Below are positions 53,401 to 59,562 of a stretch of 64,000 bases of DNA, in pieces; within the stretch, counting starts at the first letter, position 1; the number at the start of each line of letters is the position of its first letter. The stretch is from an uncultured Prevotellaceae bacterium (GTDB taxonomy: Bacteria; Bacteroidota; Bacteroidia; Bacteroidales; Bacteroidaceae). The position numbers were made by a program, and so were the translations under genes. The stretch spans positions 102,222-166,221 of the forward strand of contig CAMVOK010000002.1 of NCBI GenBank assembly GCA_947169115.1. The letters are read 5' to 3'. A model generated the notes under the pieces. That model did no database searches, was not told the DNA's origin, and worked only from the letters and a program-made list of their open reading frames with translations.

Positions 53401-55117
53401 CCGGACGATAGGTGCCAGTAGAGTCGGTCATGGAGAAATCATTAAACTGTGCCACGCCCTCCATATCGTTTAGAGACTTAGCTGTCAGATCGGCATAAAG
53501 TGTTCCGGAGAAGTCGGTATGAACATAACGCTTGGTCAGATTCAGCGTGTTGGGTGCCAATCGGTTAATGTCTGCCTTCACCCTATAAGCATGTCCCTTC
53601 AAATCAACCTCACCATCAGCCTCGAACGATGCATTCGGGTCGGCACAAGCAAGATTCATTGCGATTTGAGAATTGTGGATTGAGATTTGATTGACCTCCA
53701 TGTTACGGTACCGATAGCCCTTGTAATCCATCTCGGGGATGCGGCCAGTCAGTGTGAGCTGGGGATGTTTGGCAATTGTTCCCTTTGTCTTCATGTCAAT
53801 GGCTAAAAGACCGAGTTCTTTCTTGGCAAGTAGTTCGCCTATCTGGAATCCGTCGCTTTGAAGACTGACATCAATGGCTCCCTTCGTTGTCCCGTTACCT
53901 CTTACCGAGGCCATTCCCAATGGAGTATGTGCATGGATATGCCCGTTTATATTCGCCTTATCGTAGTTTATCTGTCCTGTAAGGTTGATACTGCCTAAGC
54001 GGTTAAGTATCTCATTTAATTTTTCCTTTCCTTTTATATAGGGGAGCAAGCGTTCGCTTTCGGCATATAATTCCTGAATGTACACCGATGCGTACAGGCT
54101 GTCCTTACCCATTCGCAGACGTCCTGCTTGTCCTGAGCCCACCAAGCGCAGGCTTCTTTCACCATTATGGAGACGCAGGGAGGTTATGTTCACATAGTCG
54201 TCCTCACCTCGGAGGTTCACATTCAGGTCCACCACGTCCTTCACCTCGGCCAGTTGGGGCAGTAATGCCACGAAGTCAGTAGGGGAGAGGTGTGCCTTCA
54301 CACTACCGGAATATTCGCCAGGTGTGGGTTTTGAGTTTGGGGTTATAAACGTTGAAGTAAAGGTTGGAATCTCCAAACTGCTGTTGGGCATCTCCAGCTT
54401 AAAGTCCTTTAGTGTTACTCCTTTCTTATTTCCCACAAGGTAGAAAGCCAATGCCTTTACCGCCAGACCGCTTTTCTCTTTGCCATCAAAACGCTTTACC
54501 CTTACATTCAGCGAGTCGTCAGTCAGACAATTTAGTTGGGCCGTCAGATTAAGGTCTCTCAGTTCTATATGCGAGGCATCGAACTTTGAACTTTCCGTTT
54601 GGTTCTGCTGCTGGTCTTGTTTAGGGGCTTTGAATCTTTTTTCCCACTTCACATGTCCTCTTCTCACTAATATCTGACTGATACGTAAGTCCAAGGGTGT
54701 ATGCTTTGTGGTGTCCTTTGAGGCAAAGGCATCAATGAGGAACTTGAAGTTCGGGTCACAGCCCTCACATGCTTGGTACAAGTTGGCATGCATACCGAAC
54801 AATTGTGCATTGCCAATGCGTATGCGTTTATGAATAAGTTCGTTGATTCCCAGTCGAGCCGCCACACGAGCCACACGGAGCATCTCTTCACCCTGTTGGT
54901 CGTCCACCACAAGATTAGTTACGATGATTCGTCCGTTCCATCCTATTTCCACACGTCCGATGTCCACACGTGTTCCTACGACACTTTCCAGCACGGTTCC
55001 GACACCGTTAGCCAACCATCGCTGTACAAACGGGATATTCACCAGTAAGGTCACCGCCAGGTACACTCCCACGACGATGCCAACCAACCATTGTAATATC
55101 CTTTTTGCGTGCTTCAA
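50468..55117 (-). CDS. TamB-like translocation/assembly module protein
   Basis: 1549 residues. An N-terminal anchor (RILQWLVGIVVGVYLAVTLL) is followed by a very long beta-rich AsmA/TamB body and a C-terminal DUF490 domain (MNITGKAREPHITFDFDIPN to LRTGEMGWSDMDVEGMLQGN). TamB-type proteins span the periplasm and move phospholipids or help outer-membrane protein assembly. The start is TTG at 55117; a stop codon lies directly upstream in frame and no early ATG exists. Two Ser/Thr/Asn-rich insertions (encoded near 53125-53243 and 51440-51600) come from TTGAGAGTTGAAAG-type repeat words. The -7 box TAACTTTG is at 55142-55149. Confidence 0.9.
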   Translation of the reverse strand: MKHAKRILQWLVGIVVGVYLAVTLLVNIPFVQRWLANGVGTVLESVVGTRVDIGRVEIGWNGRIIVTNLVVDDQQGEEMLRVARVAARLGINELIHKRIRIGNAQLFGMHANLYQACEGCDPNFKFLIDAFASKDTTKHTPLDLRISQILVRRGHVKWEKRFKAPKQDQQQNQTESSKFDASHIELRDLNLTAQLNCLTDDSLNVRVKRFDGKEKSGLAVKALAFYLVGNKKGVTLKDFKLEMPNSSLEIPTFTSTFITPNSKPTPGEYSGSVKAHLSPTDFVALLPQLAEVKDVVDLNVNLRGEDDYVNITSLRLHNGERSLRLVGSGQAGRLRMGKDSLYASVYIQELYAESERLLPYIKGKEKLNEILNRLGSINLTGQINYDKANINGHIHAHTPLGMASVRGNGTTKGAIDVSLQSDGFQIGELLAKKELGLLAIDMKTKGTIAKHPQLTLTGRIPEMDYKGYRYRNMEVNQISIHNSQIAMNLACADPNASFEADGEVDLKGHAYRVKADINRLAPNTLNLTKRYVHTDFSGTLYADLTAKSLNDMEGVAQFNDFSMTDSTGTYRPGDIHMTARKQAGSQHLLLISPFLEAQVEGNIEPKVIVSQIKRMVSNYLPTANEVDNSKLKVESLTNGVNDAKRIQGAAKELTTFNSQPSTLNFTLRAYNAEPIRRLLGVPLTLTGITTANGEMDGEHNALWLNVKSPGLQYGNEHLRHIDLHLESNYESMLANLELQRQMKGKWISLGLDTKGYEGKLATRLFFNNKVDGEVPPDRNYSGDVNIISRLWRDIDGKQGFEGQVLESNFQISDTLWTVYPGFVTYHNGLLQVDSFKVGQGERFIRINGRASKSETDTLHAQLQRINLEYIFSLINFHAVELTGEATGNAYAHSLFSSPKADAYIRIPQFALNYGKLGDLDIHLNWGDRPYSIFLDGRIEEGQSQLAKDEMSLDVSTLPSVSRTLVKGYITPKKDIDYHGIDLNVNAERVNMEFINKWTSAIFDNLQGRATGWVHIFGPFKEINIEGDALVNEGSVGIPFIGVRYHLENDSIQLRPDNIYFTNAHLYDPFGDPGVNGHQALVSGHLHHDSFKNLSYDILVRGQNILGYNFTDFGDENFYGTVYATGDVTLKGHPGEVRIGIKTHPERGTTFTYNATSPDKLTETPFISYKSKVQRTWANQAETSVTSTNQAAEPDTKLIAQSNVSGVNSLEDKNGESKELSTQNDMYIDFDLDIDEESTMNLLMDARSGDKISINGSGHMLAHFYNKGSFDLYGTYRVSRGTYNLSLQEVIHKNFEFSPDGTLTFNGEPYGADLNLQAVHTVSGVSLNDINPKANFSNTTKRVNCLMNITGKAREPHITFDFDIPNANEEEKQMVRSLISTEEERNMQVIYLLGIGRFYAYDYTNQTQGTTAMNSLLSSTLSGTINQALSNMIGNSNWNFGANLRTGEMGWSDMDVEGMLQGNLLNNRLLINGNFGYRDNPMANSNFIGDFDVKYLLTRSGSVALKAYSETNDRYFTKSSLTTQGIGVLLKKDFTSWRDLIVKRKRKEKQ

Positions 55118-55140
55118 TTATATAGGAAATATATAGTTAT

Positions 55141-55340
55141 TGCAAAGTTACGAAAAGTCGAGTGCAGAACAAAACAAATACGTTTGTTTTTTATGCCGAG
55201 ACGGAGTAAGTTATCCAAAGTTACGATTAAGCGAGCAAAATGCCAAACATGTTTGAGCATTTTCGAGCGGGAGGACTCGAAACTTGTTTCGCTTGGCTTG
55301 TCCAAGAACTAAAAACGCAGTTTAAAGTTACGATTAAACG
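55141..55340 (-). promoter_or_regulatory. Repeated promoter cassette upstream of the TamB-like gene
   Basis: Read on the minus strand it has TAACTTTG boxes at about 55149 and 55222 and TAACTTTA at about 55329. It matches 40637-40802 closely, apart from about 35 extra bases at 55272-55306 that include CTTGGCTTGTCCAAG. The innermost box serves the TamB-like gene. Confidence 0.65.
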
Positions 55341-55458
55341 AGCGAAATACCAAATTTATTTGAGTAATTCGGGGGTAAAACGGGCTTGAGATAGTTACAA
55401 TCCCAGTCTGTTTCCGTTACTTCTGTATGTCTTTACGTCCGCTATATGGACCTCCGTT

Positions 55459-55567
55459 TTGTGACATCAATGTCACAACCCGAGGCATAAGGAAATTTTG
55501 CTTTGTGACATATACAGTCACAAGTCGTACCATAAGGGCGTTTCGCTTTGTGCCACCAATGTCACAA
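55459..55567. promoter_or_regulatory. Three CRP/FNR-like dyads at 44-45-base spacing
   Basis: TTGTGACATCAATGTCACAA (55459-55478), TTGTGAC...GTCACAA (55503-55523) and TTGTG...TGTCACAA (55548-55567). They resemble Crp-family half-sites (TGTGA and TCACA) with a longer spacer. They lie 80-190 bases upstream of the MNT promoter box. Confidence 0.5.
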
Positions 55568-55672
55568 ACCATTTTACATTTGCCATTTTACATTTGCCAT
55601 TAAAATTTTCTCTTTTCTCTTTTCATTTTTATCTATTCTTTGTATCTTTGTCCCGACAGATCATGATTTTAC

Positions 55673-55996
55673 ATGCAAAGCTTGCAGATAATAGATAGCA
55701 TCAAGGCCACTGCCGCCAGGGTACTCCCTAAGGGAAGTAGCCTCTATCTGTATGGCTCCCGTGCCCGTGGCGATGCCCGAGAAGACAGCGACTGGGACCT
55801 GCTCCTGTTGTTGGATAAGCCCCAATTGGAGAAAGAGGACTTTAACAGATACTCATACCCCATCATGCAGGATGGCTTTGATCTCTGGCAATTGTTTAGC
55901 ATACAGACATATACCAAGCAGCAGTGGCAGAATGGTCCTCACTCAATGTACTATTATAATGTAGAAGAAGATAAAAAACTATTATATGAGTCTTAA
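55673..55996 (+). CDS. MNT-domain nucleotidyltransferase (antitoxin of a HEPN/MNT pair)
   Basis: 107 residues. LYGSRARGDAREDSDWDLLL is the minimal nucleotidyltransferase signature GSxARG...SDxDL. In type VII toxin-antitoxin pairs the MNT enzyme neutralises the HEPN ribonuclease by adding AMP to it. It overlaps the HEPN start by 11 bases, the usual arrangement. Whether this pair still works is uncertain because the HEPN end looks cut. Confidence 0.88.
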   Translation: MQSLQIIDSIKATAARVLPKGSSLYLYGSRARGDAREDSDWDLLLLLDKPQLEKEDFNRYSYPIMQDGFDLWQLFSIQTYTKQQWQNGPHSMYYYNVEEDKKLLYES

Positions 55997-56333
55997 AGAG
56001 GAAGATAGACGAATTGTTGTCTCCATGGAAATGGAGAAAGCCGAGCGGACTTTTGCAGAGAAAGACATACTGATGCAGGGAAAGCTTTGGAGCAATCTGG
56101 CCAACCGCCTGTACTATGCACTCTTTCATGCAGTAAGTGCCCTGCTCATACATGATGGGCATGAGGTGGGGACACACAAGGGAGCCGTCATCCGTTTTCA
56201 TCAGTATTACGTCAAAATGGGCTTGTTTACCATCGAAGAAGGTGCATTTTACTCTCAGATGCAGTCGATGCGTGAACGTGCTGATTACAATTGTTATTAT
56301 AACGTGACTGAGTCGGAAGTTGTAGAGCGTTGA
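55986..56333 (+). CDS. HEPN-domain protein (toxin), probably C-terminally truncated
   Basis: 115 residues. WSNLANRLYYALFHAVSALL holds the Arg...His HEPN motif (R-x6-H), and GTHKGAVIRFHQYYV is the usual later His motif. The protein stops at TESEVVER; relatives generally continue with one more helix. Directly after the stop the sequence becomes the beginning of an IS21-type transposase on the other strand, so the last part seems to have been replaced at that junction. Confidence 0.82.
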   Translation: MSLKEEDRRIVVSMEMEKAERTFAEKDILMQGKLWSNLANRLYYALFHAVSALLIHDGHEVGTHKGAVIRFHQYYVKMGLFTIEEGAFYSQMQSMRERADYNCYYNVTESEVVER

Positions 56334-56446
56334 TACTTGCGCACATATTTGCGCACAGTGTTGCGGGATAGATGAAAAGCACTAGATATGCTTTTTATTC
56401 CCATCCCCATTGCGTAACATCGCAATAAATTCTTTAATTTTGCCAT
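56297..56446 (-). pseudogene. Remnant of an IS21-family istA gene (N-terminal part)
   Basis: From ATG 56446 the minus strand reads MAKLKNLLRCYAMGMGIKSI and then SSAFHLSRNTVRKYVRKYQ, the helix-turn-helix start of IstA, for about 39 codons. After that it runs into the antisense of the HEPN gene and stops at 56297. The rest of istA and all of istB are missing. Confidence 0.75.
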
Positions 56447-56600
56447 TGATTTCAAAGTTTTGAGTTAACCACCGGCCAGGGTAGGTAACGCAAAACTACA
56501 AAAAGCCCCTGAAAAACGTCTGTTTTTCAGGGGTCATTTTTATTTCGTCTCAAAGGGTCAACACTATTTCGCCCGATGGGGTCAGCGCAACTCGCCCTCG
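56447..56600. mobile_element. IS21-like left end remnant with hairpin
   Basis: Upstream of the istA remnant: a perfect 12-base hairpin CCCCTGAAAAAC/GTTTTTCAGGGG at 56506-56533, then AAAGGGTCAACACTATTTCG and CGATGGGGTCAGCGC, which I read as terminal repeats of an IS21-type element (several GGGTCA words). No second end is present in the window. Confidence 0.5.
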
Positions 56601-56768
56601 GGGGCACGCGGCTTTTCCATCCTCAATACTGCCATCCAAAAACGTTAACACCATGACTTTTGTAATCACTTTGTCATCTCTCGGATATAATGAGCGAGAG
56701 CCGAGACTGCTTCTTCTCAGCCCCGGCTCTCGCTCATTCATTATAAAATTTCATCCAATCGTTATTTG
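56601..56768. other. Spacer with 15-base hairpin downstream of the exopolysaccharide operon
   Basis: AATGAGCGAGAGCCG (56689-56703) and CGGCTCTCGCTCATT (56724-56738) form a perfect stem around 20 bases. It may end transcription of the minus-strand operon. No gene seen. Confidence 0.5.
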
Positions 56769-56951
56769 TTAGAAAATCTCGTCACACCCGTATAGGTATT
56801 TATCAATAATGTTCGAAATCAAAGTGAGTGGAATTCTGTGGTCGTATCCATATGACATGATTCTATGAGGACTATTATCGGACTCAGGCGAAAAACTGTA
56901 CTTGGTAATCAACCAGTCTTCAACAATAATACTCCTTATACCATTTTGCAA
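56769..56951 (-). CDS. Possible small ORF at the end of the exopolysaccharide operon
   Basis: 60 residues from a TTG at 56951, ending YLYGCDEIF. It overlaps the epimerase stop by 32 bases. The composition (SYGYDHRIPLTLISNIIDKY) is protein-like, but there is no family match I can name. It could be a gene fragment left by recombination. Confidence 0.25.
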   Translation of the reverse strand: MQNGIRSIIVEDWLITKYSFSPESDNSPHRIMSYGYDHRIPLTLISNIIDKYLYGCDEIF

Positions 56952-57978
56952 ACTTCCTTAGTCCTTCACGGAGTTTTATCTTTGGCGTAAACCCAAAGTC
57001 ATGCTCTAAGGCTGTTGTATCCGCATACGTCGTGGTCACATCGCCAGGCTGCATAGGAACCAACTCCTTGTGAGCCTCGAAGTTGAAATTAGCTGGTAAT
57101 ACTCCTGCTTTGACCAGTTCCTCTTGTAGGATCTGTACGAAGTCCAGCAGGTTCTCGGGCTGACCACCACCTATATTATATATAGCATATGGAGGAATGG
57201 GTAAGCCATCCTCTCCTTTCTTATGCTCCGGAGCACCCTGCATCACACGAACAATACCTTCTACAATATCATCCACGTATGTAAAGTCTCGGTGGCAGTT
57301 GCCGTAGTTGAATAACTGAATGGTCTCGCCTTTCAGAAGTTTATCAGTAAAACCGAAATATGCCATATCGGGACGGCCAGCAGGTCCATATACCGTGAAG
57401 AATCTCAAACCCGTTGAGGGGATGTTATATAGCTTTGAATAACAATGCGCCATAGGCTCGTTGCTCTTCTTTGTTGCAGCGTACAACGACACAGGATTAT
57501 CCACCCTGTCATCCGTCGAAAACGGTACCTTCTTATTACCACCATACACACTTGATGACGAAGCATATACCAAATGCTCCACAGGATTATGCCTACAAGC
57601 TTCCAAAATGCTGTAGAAACCTATCATGTTTGACTGGATATAGGCATCGGGATTCTCAATGCTATTACGCACACCAGCCTGAGCCGCAAGATTCACTACC
57701 ACTGCTGGCTTATACTTACTGAATATATCATCGATATTGCCACGGTCAGCAATATCACCTTTTATAAACTCCCATATTGTACCTTTTGGTACACTCTTAT
57801 TCAGTTCACTGAGACGATACTCTTTCAGTCGTACGTCATAATAGTCATTGATATTGTCAATGCCAATAATGGTAGCTCCTTTCACATCTCTAAGCAGTCT
57901 CTTTACTAAATTACTACCGATAAACCCAGCAGCACCAGTAACCAATAAGGTCTTATCATTCAAAGTTATCTTATCCAT
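56920..57978 (-). CDS. NAD-dependent epimerase, UDP-glucuronate 4-epimerase-like
   Basis: 352 residues. LLVTGAAGFIGSNLVKRLL is the NAD site; YASSSSVYGGNKKVPFS and SLYAATKKSNE give the catalytic Ser and YxxxK; RFFTVYGPAGRPDMAYF and FNYGNCHRDFTYVDDIVEGI are typical of UDP-GlcA/GalA epimerases. It would supply UDP-galacturonate for the exopolysaccharide. Last substantial gene of the minus-strand cluster. Confidence 0.85.
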   Translation of the reverse strand: MDKITLNDKTLLVTGAAGFIGSNLVKRLLRDVKGATIIGIDNINDYYDVRLKEYRLSELNKSVPKGTIWEFIKGDIADRGNIDDIFSKYKPAVVVNLAAQAGVRNSIENPDAYIQSNMIGFYSILEACRHNPVEHLVYASSSSVYGGNKKVPFSTDDRVDNPVSLYAATKKSNEPMAHCYSKLYNIPSTGLRFFTVYGPAGRPDMAYFGFTDKLLKGETIQLFNYGNCHRDFTYVDDIVEGIVRVMQGAPEHKKGEDGLPIPPYAIYNIGGGQPENLLDFVQILQEELVKAGVLPANFNFEAHKELVPMQPGDVTTTYADTTALEHDFGFTPKIKLREGLRKFAKWYKEYYC

Positions 57979-57993
57979 AATTTGTGAAATTCG

Positions 57994-58089
57994 CTAACTT
58001 TTCATAGAGGAGCCGCAGAATAATTTTCCTTTCACAATAACCCCAAAGGTTTTAAATATTAACGCCAGGTCATAAAAGATTCTTTTCAT
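57994..58089 (-). pseudogene. C-terminal scrap of an initiating sugar transferase
   Basis: The minus strand from ATG 58089 reads MKRIFYDLALIFKTFGVIVK and ends CGSSMKS. It is close to the end of the intact sugar transferase at 62116-62709 (FFYDIALVFKTFWVIV). A stop lies just upstream in frame. This is best read as what is left of a second WcaJ-type gene after recombination. Confidence 0.6.
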
Positions 58090-58095
58090 AGCGGC

Positions 58096-58287
58096 CTATA
58101 AAAAGACATACGCTAAGATGACAAGAAGAATCATTACCATTGAGAGAATGAAAAGAATAATTTTCATCCATTTGTCAGCACTGCGTCGGAAGACTATCGA
58201 GGAGAGGCTCTGCCGCTTGAAGCGAGAGCCATAGTCTTCTTTGTGATGATGGTGATGATGGTGATGGTGTGAATGGTTGTCGGACAT
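58096..58287 (-). CDS. His-rich small membrane protein
   Basis: 63 residues. MSDNHS is followed by nine consecutive His, then a basic segment (GSRFKRQSLSSIVFRRSADK) and one C-terminal membrane helix (IILFILSMVMILLVILAYVF). The topology suggests a cytoplasmic His-rich tail. Similar small proteins next to Wza/Wzc genes are familiar from Bacteroidales, but their role is not known to me. It follows the Wza gene by five bases. Confidence 0.75.
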   Translation of the reverse strand: MSDNHSHHHHHHHHHKEDYGSRFKRQSLSSIVFRRSADKWMKIILFILSMVMILLVILAYVFL

Positions 58288-58292
58288 GTTCG

Positions 58293-59102
58293 TTACTTTA
58301 AGATGTTAAACAATAATGATGCCACAGAAACCAGTATGCTTGTTGACGTGAGCCATAGTGAGGTAATCTGACCCACGCTGGAGTTGCGTGCCTTCACCTT
58401 GTTGGGCTCAACATAAACGATGTCGTTCTGTTGAAGATAGTAGCAAGGTGAGTTGATGATGTTGGCATTGTTGAGGTTCATGGTGTAGATGTGTTTTTTT
58501 CCATCGGCATTCTCACGAATGAGTTTCACACGATCACGGACACCGTAGATAGTGAGGTCGCCTGCCTGAGCCAGTGCTTCGAAGATGTTGATCTTCTCAT
58601 TGTTCACGGTGAACATGCCGGGACGTGCCACCTCGCCCAATACAGATATTTTATAGTTTGCCATGCGTACTGTCACCACGGGGTCTTCCTTGCCATTCAA
58701 GTAGCGCATGATACGATCGTGGATGAGTTTCTCACATTCTGCCTTCGACAGTCCTCCGACTTTCAGCGTACCCAGTACAGGAAAGGATATGGTTCCATCG
58801 TTGCTCACCAAGTAGGTTTGCAAAGCACGGTTGGAGCTCACCGTCTGGCTGCCGGTCGATGCGTTTCCCAACGTTGAAGATACCATCAGGTTGAAGGGAG
58901 CAGAAATCTCAGGATTTACTGTGTTTACTGTAATTGTCAGTACATCTTTGGGCATGATATGTGCCTCATAGAGAAATGCCGAGCTGTCGGCAACAAATGC
59001 GTTGCTGTTCTGTATGTATGCTACATTCTCTGGCGAAGCACAGGCAGCGAACAGCAGGATTGCAATAGCAGCAATCACGTTGGTTGTTACATTCTTTATC
59101 AT
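58293..59102 (-). CDS. Polysaccharide export lipoprotein, Wza-like
   Basis: 269 residues. Lipoprotein signal VIAAIAILLFAAC with Cys21. MPKDVLTITVNTVNPEISAP is the polysaccharide biosynthesis/export domain, and ISVLGEVARPGMFTVNNEKI the SLBB domain. The C-terminal ITSLWLTSTSILVSVASLLF is a hydrophobic helix. Forms the outer-membrane export channel with Wzc. Confidence 0.9.
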   Translation of the reverse strand: MIKNVTTNVIAAIAILLFAACASPENVAYIQNSNAFVADSSAFLYEAHIMPKDVLTITVNTVNPEISAPFNLMVSSTLGNASTGSQTVSSNRALQTYLVSNDGTISFPVLGTLKVGGLSKAECEKLIHDRIMRYLNGKEDPVVTVRMANYKISVLGEVARPGMFTVNNEKINIFEALAQAGDLTIYGVRDRVKLIRENADGKKHIYTMNLNNANIINSPCYYLQQNDIVYVEPNKVKARNSSVGQITSLWLTSTSILVSVASLLFNILK

Positions 59103-59115
59103 ACATTTTATCGTT

Positions 59116-59562
59116 TTAGTGAATATTCAAAAATCGCTTCCACCATGGGCGACGGTGGCGGCGCGAAGCGTAAGAATCATTGCCGGAAGCGGTCTCACTT
59201 ATCAGTTGGTACCAGCCTGTGCCATAGGTAATCATCGAGTATATCGTTCCCCAATCCGGCAGACCTCCTATGTTCCGGTCATCAATGAAGATGTCAGCTT
59301 TAATTTTTCTACTGTAGTGTTCATTCCCACTCTCGGTCTCTTCAGGATACTCACGATTGATGGCGTAGAACTCGATACCACGCTCGCGGCACCATTCAAT
59401 GGCATCGTCCAGAAGTTTCCCCTCGCGCACGCTCCACAATATAAGCCGATGATGGTCGGCTATCAACATGCGCAGTGTCTGGACGGCGAAGGGCTTTTCT
59501 TCGTCTATTTCGGGATAGCGGTGCTCTACTATCGTTCCGTCGAAGTCTACTGCTATTGTCAT
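59116..59562 (-). CDS. HAD-like hydrolase (BT0820 type)
   Basis: 148 residues. IAVDFDGTIVEHRYP has the DxD nucleophile motif; LILWSVREGKLLDDAIEWCR and IFIDDRNIGGLPDWG complete it. No cap domain. Commonly found in Bacteroidales polysaccharide clusters; substrate unknown. Its start overlaps the Wzc stop by four bases. Confidence 0.8.
   Translation of the reverse strand: MTIAVDFDGTIVEHRYPEIDEEKPFAVQTLRMLIADHHRLILWSVREGKLLDDAIEWCRERGIEFYAINREYPEETESGNEHYSRKIKADIFIDDRNIGGLPDWGTIYSMITYGTGWYQLISETASGNDSYASRRHRRPWWKRFLNIH

Larger units (their letters stand above)
55118..55672. other. 555-base gene-free stretch with promoter cassette and dyads
   Basis: Holds the TamB leader, the second copy of the promoter cassette (55141-55340), three TGTGA-N8-TCACA-type dyads (55459-55567), CATTTTACATTTGCCATTTT-type words, and the -7 box TATCTTTG at 55643-55650 for the MNT gene. 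Confidence 0.55.

Noticed and set aside
56550..56741. 63-codon minus-strand ORF ending near the IS remnant
   Set aside because: It is formed largely by the AATGAGCGAGAGCC hairpin and IS end sequence, with no protein character.
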